Assembly (NCBI GenBank): GCA_900551815.1
Contig: URXE01000014.1
Location: forward strand, 1 to 38,761
From: an uncultured Collinsella sp.
GTDB taxonomy: Bacteria; Actinomycetota; Coriobacteriia; Coriobacteriales; Coriobacteriaceae
Direction: 5' to 3'
DNA length: 38,761 nucleotides
Positions 16,405 to 25,156 of the stretch are shown piece after piece. The position numbers and the translations under genes were made by a program. The notes under the pieces are model-generated. The model ran no database searches and was not told the origin of the DNA. It saw only the letters and a list, made by a program, of their open reading frames with translations. Numbering within the stretch: position 1 is the first letter of the stretch; each line of letters opens with the position of its first letter.

Positions 16405-17370
16405 CTAGTCTCCGGATGCCTGGTTGCGGCCGGTGGCGTAGTCGATCTGCACGTGCGGCTGCAGGTTGTAGCAGTACACGTGGAAGCACAGGGTCTTGCC
16501 GTGGTCCTCGATCGATTGTGCCTCCAGGCGAACGCCGCGACAGACGAGTTCCTCTTCGTTGTACATGGGCGTGACGCGGTAGAGCACATGGTTACCCGTA
16601 TCGCGAATATAGTTGAGAATCTGCTCTTCAAACGGTAGCATGCCCGTCTCGTTGAGATAGCGCGTGCCGGTGAGGAGATTTTTGCGGTTGGCGTTTTCGC
16701 CGCAGAGCGACCAGGCGATGAGGTGGCAGCGGTTGTAGAGGCTCTGGCCTGGAATAAAGTCGTAGCGCTGCTGATGCCAACCGGCAGGGTGGATGCGCGA
16801 GATATCGCCGCGCTTGCCCTGGCCGAGCGATTCGGGGCCAACGCAGGCGAGTGCCTTGCGGGTGCGGCCCAGGCTATCGAGCTTGGAGAATTTCTTAAAG
16901 CAGCCCTCTTCTGCAGCGCGTTCGTATTCGTCGAGCGTGAACGACGGCATGCCCAACGGGTGCGTGCTGTCGGCGCGAAGGGCAACGTAGGGGTTGCCGG
17001 CGTAGTCGGGAATGCTGCCGAGATAAACACCGCGGGCGCGGTTGAGGTCGGGGTTTTCCACCTCGTCGATGGGGGTGGCGGCGCTGTCCGCGGCAACGTT
17101 GCCGTTGGTGTTGGTCGCGGTGGATTCGGAGCCATCGCCGGAGTCCTCGGAGCTCGCTGTTCCCGATTCGAGCCGGGCGACCAAGTCCGCCTCGTCGTCG
17201 GTGCGGCTGGGACTCTCGTTTTGCTTCTCGGCCAGAGCTGCCGCCTGTTCATCGCTTTGCGGCGACAGCAACTTGGGAGCTCCGTCGAGCGATCCCGTAA
17301 ACAGCGCAAACCCCAACACCACGGCGGTGCCGATGGAAAGTGCTTGCTTGTAGGCGGACTTGCGCGACAT
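16405..17370 (-). CDS. secreted or membrane-anchored DNA/RNA non-specific endonuclease
   Basis: This 321-residue protein begins with an N-terminal hydrophobic segment (about residues 11-27, ALSIGTAVVLGFALFTG) that serves as a signal peptide or anchor. An Asp/Glu/Ser/Thr-rich linker runs to about residue 125. The C-terminal nuclease domain carries YNRCHLIAWSL with the proposed catalytic His at 216, then NRKNLLTGTRYLN. This beta-beta-alpha-metal layout resembles streptococcal Spd/Sda-type DNases, where the motif is NRSHLIA. It probably digests extracellular DNA, in nutrition or DNA uptake. GGAG lies before the ATG. The gene ends just before a palindromic element. Confidence 0.85.
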   Translation of the reverse strand: MSRKSAYKQALSIGTAVVLGFALFTGSLDGAPKLLSPQSDEQAAALAEKQNESPSRTDDEADLVARLESGTASSEDSGDGSESTATNTNGNVAADSAATPIDEVENPDLNRARGVYLGSIPDYAGNPYVALRADSTHPLGMPSFTLDEYERAAEEGCFKKFSKLDSLGRTRKALACVGPESLGQGKRGDISRIHPAGWHQQRYDFIPGQSLYNRCHLIAWSLCGENANRKNLLTGTRYLNETGMLPFEEQILNYIRDTGNHVLYRVTPMYNEEELVCRGVRLEAQSIEDHGKTLCFHVYCYNLQPHVQIDYATGRNQASGD

Positions 17371-17533
17371 TGCGGCTCCTGGATGGACGGTTGGGAATCT
17401 ACCAGTCTAGCAGGAGCTGGCAGGGGCCGTTCTGTCGAACAAATACTCAAGATTTGGGACAAACGCTACTGATTCATTTACCTTACCTCATATGGAGCTG
17501 CGGCGGCTGTGTATATGAAGCTATTCGGCGCTT

Positions 17534-17577
17534 CCCCAGATAATACCTGCCAAAACAAACCTGTCCCTTTTTGGTAG
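17534..17577 (+). repeat. REP-like element A, copy 1 (diverged)
   Basis: This is the sequence CCCCAGATAATACCTGCC followed by AAACAAACCTGTCCCTTTTT and GGTAGGT. It matches copies 2 and 3 (20749-20802 and 22913-22962) with a few substitutions and is in the same orientation as copy 3. Confidence 0.75.
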
Positions 17578-17615
17578 GTCAGTTAACGCAGTCCAGGTTG
17601 AGCATATGCGAGCGA

Positions 17616-17715
17616 GCGGGCTCCGGGTGCGGTAAGGTGACGTGAAACAAGCGGGCGCTGACCTTTTGGTCGCGCCCGTGAAGTTGAACGTCAGATTGCC
17701 GTGCCCGGAGCCCGC
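17616..17715. ncRNA. candidate structured RNA, about 100 nt
   Basis: An outer 20-bp stem (17616-17635 with 17696-17715, two pairs being G-U wobbles when read as the plus-strand RNA) encloses TGACGT (17638-17643) / ACGTCA (17688-17693). Next comes an asymmetric purine-rich internal loop, GAAACAA against GAAGTTGA. A terminal hairpin GCGGGCGCTGACC-TTTT-GGTCGCGCCCGT (17651-17679) closes it. The nested stems make a folded element likely. Strand is uncertain: both neighbouring genes read minus. The function is unknown. The Rfam Collinsella-1 motif is an obvious comparison that I cannot make here. Confidence 0.5.
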
Positions 17716-17728
17716 GCAGCGCCGAGCA

Positions 17729-17755
17729 GTTACGCCGTTTGTAAAACGGCGTAAC
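17729..17755 (-). terminator. hairpin at the larE stop codon
   Basis: GTTACGCCGTTT (17729-17740) and AAACGGCGTAAC (17744-17755) form a perfect 12-bp stem with a 3-base loop, touching the larE stop. There is no T tract on the minus strand, so it may stabilise the mRNA end rather than terminate. Confidence 0.55.
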
Positions 17756-18634
17756 CTAAAGGTTCATGTTGCCGTGAATGTAGGGGGTGACCTCGGGGGA
17801 GATGTGGCCGCAGCCCAGCTCGCGCAGCGCGGACTCGATGGCGGCGGGCAACGGGGTCTTGCCCTCGCCGTCGACGGCGCCGCCGCCGAGGACAGCAATC
17901 TTGGTGACATCTGCGGGAGCGGCTTCGATATGCATGCAGCCGCCGACCAAGCGCGCGCGAACCTGCGCCAGGCCAAGATCGTGCAGGTAATCCTCGCAGG
18001 CGCGGATTAAATCGACCTTCTCGCGCGTAAGCTCCTCGCCCGTGGGGACGCGCGTGGCAAGACAGGCTCCCGCCGGCAGGTTCCAAACGGGATAGCCCCA
18101 TGCGCGCAGCAGCTCGCGCTCTTCGTCCTTGGTAAAGCCGACCTCCATAAGAGGGGAGCGTACGCCGAGCTCTTCTGCCGCGCGCATGCCGGGGCGGTAG
18201 TCGCCGCGATCGCTTGCATTGCTGCCATCGATGACGGTGGGAAAGCCGAGCGACTTGGCGTGGTTGACGATAGCGGTAAAGCCGGCGTGCTTACAGTGGT
18301 AGCAACGGTTGGCATCGTTGCAGGCTACTTGGGGGAGCTGCAACTGATCGACCGAAAGATTGAGCACGGGGAGCTTAAAATGCGGCTCCTCATTGGCTTG
18401 CCCGTCAACGGATCGCTCAAACGAAGCCTGTTCGGGCGTGCCGATGAGCGGCGTGGTGAGGTGAACGAGAAGCGTGCTGGCAGGCATGATGCGGGCGCAG
18501 ACCGCGGCTAAAAAGCTGCTGTCGACGCCGCCGGAAAAGCCGATGGCGACGCGTCCGTATGCCAAAAGCAGCTGTTCGAGTGCTGCGAGTTTGTCCTGAA
18601 GCTCCTCTGCAGGTGCGGTGGTGTCTGAAAGCAT
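17756..18634 (-). CDS. larE: ATP-dependent sulfur transferase LarE
   Basis: LarE activates the pyridinium dicarboxylate precursor with ATP and supplies sulfur for the nickel-pincer nucleotide cofactor of lactate racemase and related enzymes. The PP-loop SGGVDSS is at residues 34-40. Three cysteines, C111 and C114 (CYHCK) and C191 (ACLATR), match the [4Fe-4S]-type LarE that relays sulfur through a cluster. The single-Cys type sacrifices its own thiol. Length (292) is normal. No larA, larB or larC lies in the window, so partner genes would be elsewhere or the product serves another enzyme. A promoter lies about 35 bases upstream. Confidence 0.92.
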   Translation of the reverse strand: MLSDTTAPAEELQDKLAALEQLLLAYGRVAIGFSGGVDSSFLAAVCARIMPASTLLVHLTTPLIGTPEQASFERSVDGQANEEPHFKLPVLNLSVDQLQLPQVACNDANRCYHCKHAGFTAIVNHAKSLGFPTVIDGSNASDRGDYRPGMRAAEELGVRSPLMEVGFTKDEERELLRAWGYPVWNLPAGACLATRVPTGEELTREKVDLIRACEDYLHDLGLAQVRARLVGGCMHIEAAPADVTKIAVLGGGAVDGEGKTPLPAAIESALRELGCGHISPEVTPYIHGNMNL

Positions 18635-18668
18635 GAAACGTTCCTTACCAATATGTGCTCGGTCGAAA

Positions 18669-18696
18669 ACTATAATCCTACCGGGCTGCTTGTCAT
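18669..18696 (-). promoter_or_regulatory. candidate larE promoter
   Basis: Read on the minus strand, ATGACA (18691-18696) and TATAGT (18669-18674) are separated by 16 bases, 35 bases before the larE start. Confidence 0.5.
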
Positions 18697-18807
18697 AATA
18701 CTTCTACCTATGTAACGAAAGTGCAATATGGCATATACGTTATATACAAGTTGCCAAATGCGGTAGAGTTGCGGTAATGCGATAGCGAGAGCCGATGGGG
18801 GACCGAT

Positions 18808-19458
18808 ATGATTAAGGCTGTTATTTTTGACATGGACGGAACGCTGGTCGATACCGAGCGTTTGGGGATTAAGGCCTGGAAGGCAGGCGCCGCTGAGCTG
18901 GGGCTCGCGATTGATGATGCGCTGATCCATCAGTTTATCGGCCGCACGCTGCCCGATGTTATGGACATTCTCGATAAGCATTACGGCAGCCACGAAACCA
19001 CCGAGGCGGTCTATGTCCGCCACAAGGAGATTCGCGACGAGATGGTCAAGACCGAGCTGGAGCTTAAGGCCGGCGCCGCCGAGTGCATAGACGAGCTGTT
19101 GGCTGCGGGCTATCACGTGGGCCTTGCGACGTCATCGCGCCTCGCTACGGCCGAGCGCAACCTTAAGATGGTCGGCCTCTTTGACAAGTTTGAGACCGTG
19201 ACCTGCGGCGAGGACGTTGTGCATGGCAAGCCCGACCCCGAGATGTACCTGCTTGCTTGCGAGCGCGCGGGCTTTGCCCCCGAGGAGTGCGCCGTGGTCG
19301 AGGATTCGCGCAACGGCTGCGTCTCGGGCATCACGGCCGGCTGCCATGTCTTTGCCGTGCCCGATATCGTGCCGCTGCCGCAGGATGTGGTGGATGGCTG
19401 CGAGGCCGTGCTCGATACGTTGTTCGATCTGGCGGCGGCGGTCAAGGCTGTGCACTAG
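18808..19458 (+). CDS. HAD-superfamily phosphatase, beta-phosphoglucomutase-like
   Basis: This 216-residue haloacid dehalogenase-type enzyme has motif I DMDGTLVDTE, with nucleophile D8 and acid D10. Motif II is ATSSR, motif III the Lys in HGKPDPEMY, and motif IV VVEDSRNG with the metal-binding acidic residues. A helical cap between about residues 15 and 80 places it in the subfamily of beta-phosphoglucomutase and sugar-phosphate phosphatases. The substrate is not predictable. GGGGGA precedes the ATG. It is monocistronic and ends at a strong terminator shared with the converging LacI gene. Confidence 0.9.
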   Translation: MIKAVIFDMDGTLVDTERLGIKAWKAGAAELGLAIDDALIHQFIGRTLPDVMDILDKHYGSHETTEAVYVRHKEIRDEMVKTELELKAGAAECIDELLAAGYHVGLATSSRLATAERNLKMVGLFDKFETVTCGEDVVHGKPDPEMYLLACERAGFAPEECAVVEDSRNGCVSGITAGCHVFAVPDIVPLPQDVVDGCEAVLDTLFDLAAAVKAVH

Positions 19459-19499
19459 GCAATTGCGGCGTTGAAGCGAGACATTGGCCGTCTTTGCAC

Positions 19500-19543
19500 T
19501 TAAGCAAAAGAGGTCCGGCAATGGTCGGGCCTCTTTTGCTTAA
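19500..19543. terminator. bidirectional terminator between the HAD and LacI genes
   Basis: TTAAGCAAAAGAGG (19500-19513) and CCTCTTTTGCTTAA (19530-19543) are perfect complements, with further pairing inside. A/T-rich ends suit both directions. Confidence 0.9.
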
Positions 19544-19571
19544 ACGGCATTTTGGCATACTGGCCGACGTG

Positions 19572-20684
19572 CTATAGATACGCGCCCAGGTTGATGGCGG
19601 TGGCTTCGGCGTGGTTGCTTGCCTGGGTGCTGGCGCGCTCGAGGAGGAACGGCCGCACGAGTTCTTGGCGGTTGATATCCTCCGCGGTGGTGACTGCGGT
19701 GACGGTGCGCGCTGCAGAGCCGACGCGGATATGCTTGGTCTTTGTCGGGACCTTGTTCTCGATTTGCTCCATCAGCAATTGGACACCCTTGCGGCCAATT
19801 TCGTAACCCGGCGGTGCCACGGTGGTGAGGGGAACCGACCCGCTCCAGGCGAGTGGGTTGCCGTCGCATCCGGCCACGCGAACCTGCTCGGGGACGGAGA
19901 TGCCTTTGTCGACCAATGCCGAGATAACGCCCGAGGCTAACACGTCGGTCAGGCCGACGACAAAATCGGGGCGTTCGTCGGCAGGGCGCCCGGCAATCTG
20001 AGCGCCAATGCTGTAGCCGTCGGCTGCGGTATTCCACTCTCCGGCGTCAATGACTTCAATTTTGATATCGGGATGCAGGGCGAGGGCCTTGTGAATGCCA
20101 AGTACGCGCAGGGTGAGCTGCATGAATGCCGCTCTGCCCACAACGGTGATATGGCGTGCGCCGCGGGCGACGGCGAGCTCGGCGATAATGCGCCCCTGCG
20201 CCTCGTTGTCGGCGGCCACGTAGTAACCGGGCTCGGAGCAGTGGATGTCCAGATGGACGATCGGCACGGGCATCTTGGTCGTTGCGGGACGCCAGTCGGG
20301 GGACGCCATGGGCTGAACCATGACGCCGGACATTTGCGTGCCCATAAAGTAGCGCAGGTAATGGTCCTGGAGAATATCGTCGTTATCGGCGTTGGCGATG
20401 AGCAGGTCGTAACCGTGCTTGCGGGCCTCGTTATGGGCGCCGCTGGCAATTTGGAGCGAAAAACCGTGGTCGAGACGGGGAAGGACCAGGCCAAAGGACT
20501 TGGTGGTGCCGCCCGCGAGCTGACGGGCGCTTTGGTTGGGCAGGTAGCCTAGGCGATTGATGGTCTCGTTGATGAGTTTGAGGGTCTCGGGGCGCAGCTT
20601 TTCGGGATGGTTGAGCGCGTTGGAAACCGTGCCCAGCGAAACCCCTGCCTCGCGCGCGACGTCGCTGATTTTTACCTTTGCCAT
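19572..20684 (-). CDS. LacI-family transcriptional regulator
   Basis: This 370-residue regulator has a LacI helix-turn-helix at the N-terminus (KISDVAREAGVSLGTVSNAL, residues 4-23). The hinge region NRLGYLPNQSARQLAGG follows, then a periplasmic-binding-protein-like effector domain. Such proteins usually repress sugar-use operons, but no sugar operon adjoins it, so the ligand is unknown. The frame extends 22 codons upstream. AAAGGGG before ATG 20684 and the family's fixed HTH position favour this start. REP-like copy 2 lies 65 bases upstream. Confidence 0.93.
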   Translation of the reverse strand: MAKVKISDVAREAGVSLGTVSNALNHPEKLRPETLKLINETINRLGYLPNQSARQLAGGTTKSFGLVLPRLDHGFSLQIASGAHNEARKHGYDLLIANADNDDILQDHYLRYFMGTQMSGVMVQPMASPDWRPATTKMPVPIVHLDIHCSEPGYYVAADNEAQGRIIAELAVARGARHITVVGRAAFMQLTLRVLGIHKALALHPDIKIEVIDAGEWNTAADGYSIGAQIAGRPADERPDFVVGLTDVLASGVISALVDKGISVPEQVRVAGCDGNPLAWSGSVPLTTVAPPGYEIGRKGVQLLMEQIENKVPTKTKHIRVGSAARTVTAVTTAEDINRQELVRPFLLERASTQASNHAEATAINLGAYL

Positions 20685-20748
20685 AGCGGCCCCTTTGATG
20701 CGTTTCAAGTACAAGCCAGATTGTAGCATCGCCCGACTCTGAGGTGTC

Positions 20749-20802
20749 AAAACCTGCCAATTAGGGACAGGTTTATTTTGGCAGGTTTTATCTGGGCAAA
20801 CG
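20749..20802 (-). repeat. REP-like element A, copy 2
   Basis: AAAACCTGCCAA (20749-20760) and TTGGCAGGTTTT (20778-20789) are inverted arms around TTAGGGACAGGTTTATT, followed by ATCTGGGCAAA. Its reverse complement is nearly identical to copy 3 at 22913-22962. Copies 2 and 3 therefore flank glmS in opposite orientations. Confidence 0.85.
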
Positions 20803-20814
20803 CTGGAGCCCAGC

Positions 20815-20847
20815 CCACCACAAAGGTGCCTGTCCCCATCGTGGTGG
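20815..20847. repeat. second palindrome with CCTGTCCCC, paired with copy 2
   Basis: CCACCAC (20815-20821) and GTGGTGG (20841-20847) bracket AAAGGTGCCTGTCCCCATC. CCTGTCCCC (20829-20837) is the inverse of the GGGACAGG in copy 2, so the two form a head-to-head pair like a BIME. Confidence 0.6.
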
Positions 20848-20866
20848 TTTGGGCATGTGTGTATCG

Positions 20867-20892
20867 AGTGGTATCCAAGTTAAGATACCACT
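20867..20892 (+). promoter_or_regulatory. perfect 9-bp inverted repeat upstream of glmS
   Basis: AGTGGTATC (20867-20875) and GATACCACT (20884-20892) surround CAAGTTAA. It may be an operator or a leader hairpin. TACAAT at 20922-20927 is a possible -10 box for glmS, without a clear -35. Confidence 0.45.
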
Positions 20893-21001
20893 TCTGGTAT
20901 ATCAGCTTGCGCTTGCGTGAGTACAATACTCGAACGTTATACGTCTCAGCGCCTTCCGTGCGTGGACGTCTTGCAGTCACGCGAACGAAGGGATTTATCC
21001 T

Positions 21002-22849
<1,848 letters not shown>

Positions 22850-22851
22850 TT

Positions 22852-22864
22852 GGTTCCGCCGTTC
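22852..22864 (+). repeat. half copy of the GTTCCGCCGTTC hairpin
   Basis: GGTTCCGCCGTTC begins two bases after the glmS TAG. The right arm of the hairpin seen at 12954 and 29957 is missing and is replaced by TAGCGACC and the terminator. Confidence 0.6.
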
Positions 22865-22872
22865 TAGCGACC

Positions 22873-22912
22873 AAGGCCCGGCTCCGTTGTGGCGGAGTCG
22901 GGCCTTGTTGCA
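22873..22912 (+). terminator. glmS terminator
   Basis: AAGGCCCGGCTCCG (22873-22886) pairs with CGGAGTCGGGCCTT (22893-22906) and GTTGCATTT follows. Confidence 0.85.
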
Positions 22913-22962
22913 TTTGCCCAGATAAAACCTGCCAAAATAAACCTGTCCCTTTTTGGCAGGTT
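22913..22962 (+). repeat. REP-like element A, copy 3
   Basis: TTGCCCAGATA is followed by perfect 12-bp arms, AACCTGCCAAAA (22926-22937) and TTTTGGCAGGTT (22951-22962), around TAAACCTGTCCCT. The last two bases supply part of the stop codon of the GntR-family gene read on the other strand. Confidence 0.85.
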
Positions 22963-23662
22963 AGCGGAGCTTGCTGGTCTCGAAGTACTTGGGATATTGG
23001 TCCAGGACCTCGGTCTGGTTGCGGAACATCATATGCAGGTGCTTGCTGACCAAAAAGCTCGCCTCGATGGGGTCGCGGCCGGCGATGGCGCGGCGGATTT
23101 GCTTGTGCTCGTTAACAATCTCCTGATTGTCGAGCGTCTGCGTGGCGGCGCGCAGCCAGCGGAAGCGCTCCAGGTCGGCATTGGTCTCTTCGAGCCACGA
23201 CCATACGGTGCTGCGGCACGCGATGCTAAAGATCATGCGGTGCATGAGGTTGTCGCTTAAAAAGAAGCCGATGCGATCCTCCTCGGCCATGGTCTTTTCC
23301 TGCAGCGCGATGGCTCGGTCGAGTTGCTCGATGCCTGCCGAGGTGGCACGGGCGCAGCACTCCACAATCACCTGCTTTTCCAGATGCTCGCGAATGTAGC
23401 AGGCACTCTCGGCAAGAGTGAGGTTGATGGGCGAGACATAGGTGCCGCTTTGGGGCACGGTACGCACCAGGCCCTCTTGTGCCAGACGCACCAAAGCCTC
23501 GCGCACAGGGGTGCGCCCCATATCCAGGTCGTCGCAAAGCTGCTTGACGCCCAGCTTTTCGCCCGGCTTGTAGTCCAGATAGACGATTTTGCGTCGAATG
23601 GTGTGGTAGGACTGGTCCTGCAGGCTCGTTTCCTGCTCGCCGACGTGCATCGATTCTTCCAT
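22961..23662 (-). CDS. GntR-family regulator with FCD ligand-binding domain
   Basis: This 233-residue regulator has a winged HTH (about residues 16-82, including MGRTPVREALVRLAQEGLV). An all-helical FCD domain follows, with histidines at the usual metal-ligand places (MHRMIF, NEHKQIRRA, SKHLHMMF). FCD members usually sense carboxylates or similar metabolites. GAGG lies before the ATG. It diverges from the YeiH-like exporter over a 193-base gap, so control of that gene and of itself is likely. The stop codon lies at the edge of a REP-like element, so the natural C-terminus may have been changed by the insertion. Confidence 0.92.
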   Translation of the reverse strand: MEESMHVGEQETSLQDQSYHTIRRKIVYLDYKPGEKLGVKQLCDDLDMGRTPVREALVRLAQEGLVRTVPQSGTYVSPINLTLAESACYIREHLEKQVIVECCARATSAGIEQLDRAIALQEKTMAEEDRIGFFLSDNLMHRMIFSIACRSTVWSWLEETNADLERFRWLRAATQTLDNQEIVNEHKQIRRAIAGRDPIEASFLVSKHLHMMFRNQTEVLDQYPKYFETSKLR

Positions 23663-23855
23663 AGTGCCTCACAACCGTTCTATCACACTCATATATCAGC
23701 TGTTAATTATGCCGCGAATCAGCTCTCCGCGGTGGGTAATTCGGCTGTCGTCCGAGAACTATTGCGGCATCTTAGCCTTTGTTTGCGCAGGGCTGTGCTC
23801 AATATTGCCGTATCATAAGCCGTCGCAAACGTGAAATAGAAAGAAGGAATCCCAT

Positions 23856-24890
23856 ATGCAATTGGCGAATATCGTACGCGAGCGCTGGAAGGGTGTCTTG
23901 TTCTGCCTGGTCATCGCCATCCCCGCGACGTTGCTCGGCAAACAGGTTGAGGTGGTCGGCGGGCCGGTGTTTGCCATCCTCTTTGGCATGGTCCTGGCGC
24001 TCGTCTTTCCCAAGAATCGTCGCGAACAGCTCGCCGCCGGTGTCACCTATACGTCTAAAAAAGTCTTGCAGTACGCGGTAATCCTGCTTGGCTTTGGCAT
24101 GAACCTCTCGCAGATTCTGTCCAAAGGCGCTCAGTCGCTGCCGATTATCGTGGCGACGATCTCGACCTCGCTTGTCATCGCCTTCGTGCTCTGCCGCGTT
24201 ATGAACGTGCCGGGCAAGATCGCGACGCTTGTGGGTGTGGGTTCGTCGATTTGCGGCGGTTCTGCCATCGCCGCGACCGCGCCCGTCATCGATGCCGACG
24301 ATCGCGAGATTGCCCAGGCTATTTCGGTCATCTTCCTGTTTAACGTTATCGCGGCACTCGTGTTTCCGACGCTCGGCGGCATGCTCGGGCTGACCAACGA
24401 GGGCTTTGGTCTGTTTGCCGGCACCGCCATCAACGACACCTCGTCGGTAACGGCTGCGGCGAGCGCCTGGGACAGTATGCATCCAGGCGCCAATGTGCTC
24501 GAAAGCGCTACAGTGGTCAAGCTCACCAGGACGCTGGCTATTATTCCCATTACGTTGGTTCTCGCATGCTGGCAGATGCATCTGGCGCGCAAGGCCGGCG
24601 GCGACGCCAAAAGCACGTTCTCGCTTAAGCGCGCGTTTCCCATGTTCGTGCTGTTCTTTGTGCTGGCGAGCGTAATCACCACGGTGCTTCAGCTTCCCGC
24701 GTCCTTTACGGCGCCCATCAAGGAGCTGTCGAAGTTCTTTATCGTGATGGCCATGGCTGCTATTGGCTTTAATACCGATATCGTCGAGCTGGTCAAAAAG
24801 GGCGGCAAGCTCATCGCATTGGGCTTTTGCTGCTGGATTGGCATTGCGTGCATGAGTTTGGGAATGCAGCACGTGCTGGGAATCTGGTAG
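23856..24890 (+). CDS. YeiH/UPF0324 family putative sulfate exporter
   Basis: This 344-residue polytopic membrane protein has about ten hydrophobic segments (for example residues 14-48, 65-82, 90-112, 132-160). The family hallmark VGVGSSICGGSAIAATAPVI is present, as is the AGTAINDTSSVTAAA region. The family is usually named putative sulfate exporter, but transport has not been settled for most members. AAGAAGGAA precedes the ATG. It is divergent from and probably regulated by the FCD-type GntR protein. Confidence 0.88.
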   Translation: MQLANIVRERWKGVLFCLVIAIPATLLGKQVEVVGGPVFAILFGMVLALVFPKNRREQLAAGVTYTSKKVLQYAVILLGFGMNLSQILSKGAQSLPIIVATISTSLVIAFVLCRVMNVPGKIATLVGVGSSICGGSAIAATAPVIDADDREIAQAISVIFLFNVIAALVFPTLGGMLGLTNEGFGLFAGTAINDTSSVTAAASAWDSMHPGANVLESATVVKLTRTLAIIPITLVLACWQMHLARKAGGDAKSTFSLKRAFPMFVLFFVLASVITTVLQLPASFTAPIKELSKFFIVMAMAAIGFNTDIVELVKKGGKLIALGFCCWIGIACMSLGMQHVLGIW

Positions 24891-24939
24891 AGAAGTAGCT
24901 TATTTGCGTGCTGCGTGCTGGCGAGCATATGTCCGCGGT

Positions 24940-25007
24940 GGAGCGATAGGAGCTCTTGCGGGTATGGCTTGTCCGCAGGTTGATAGGTCCCGAAGAGCTC
25001 TTATCGC
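24940..25007. repeat. intergenic bipartite hairpin
   Basis: GCGATAGGAGCTCTT (24943-24957) pairs with AAGAGCTCTTATCGC (24993-25007), one pair being G-T. Inside, TGCGG (24957-24961) pairs with CCGCA (24973-24977). It lies 50 bases after the exporter stop and is not followed by a T tract. The role is unknown: an RNA element, a degenerate mobile repeat or a weak terminator. Confidence 0.55.
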
Positions 25008-25065
25008 CCCGCCAGGATGGCGATGCGGGGCAACTCATATACTCGCAGGACGGCGACTTCTGCCC

Positions 25066-25106
25066 TATAGTGTTTGGTGAGCAATATCGTTCAATTTTGA
25101 AACACT
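25066..25106 (+). promoter_or_regulatory. palindromic site before the regulator gene
   Basis: AGTGTTT (25069-25075) and AAACACT (25100-25106) form an inverted repeat. TATAGT (25066-25071) is a possible -10 box overlapping the left half. Autoregulation by the downstream Fis-type HTH protein is possible but unproven. Confidence 0.35.
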
Positions 25107-25156
25107 CGGTCGTGTGACCGTCGTCGGTTGCACGTCGCCGCGGACGGGGGCAAATC

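Noticed and set aside
20893..21001. Possible glmS ribozyme, because AGCGCC occurs upstream of glmS
   Set aside because: Only about 50 bases lie between that motif and the start codon, and the required core stems are absent.
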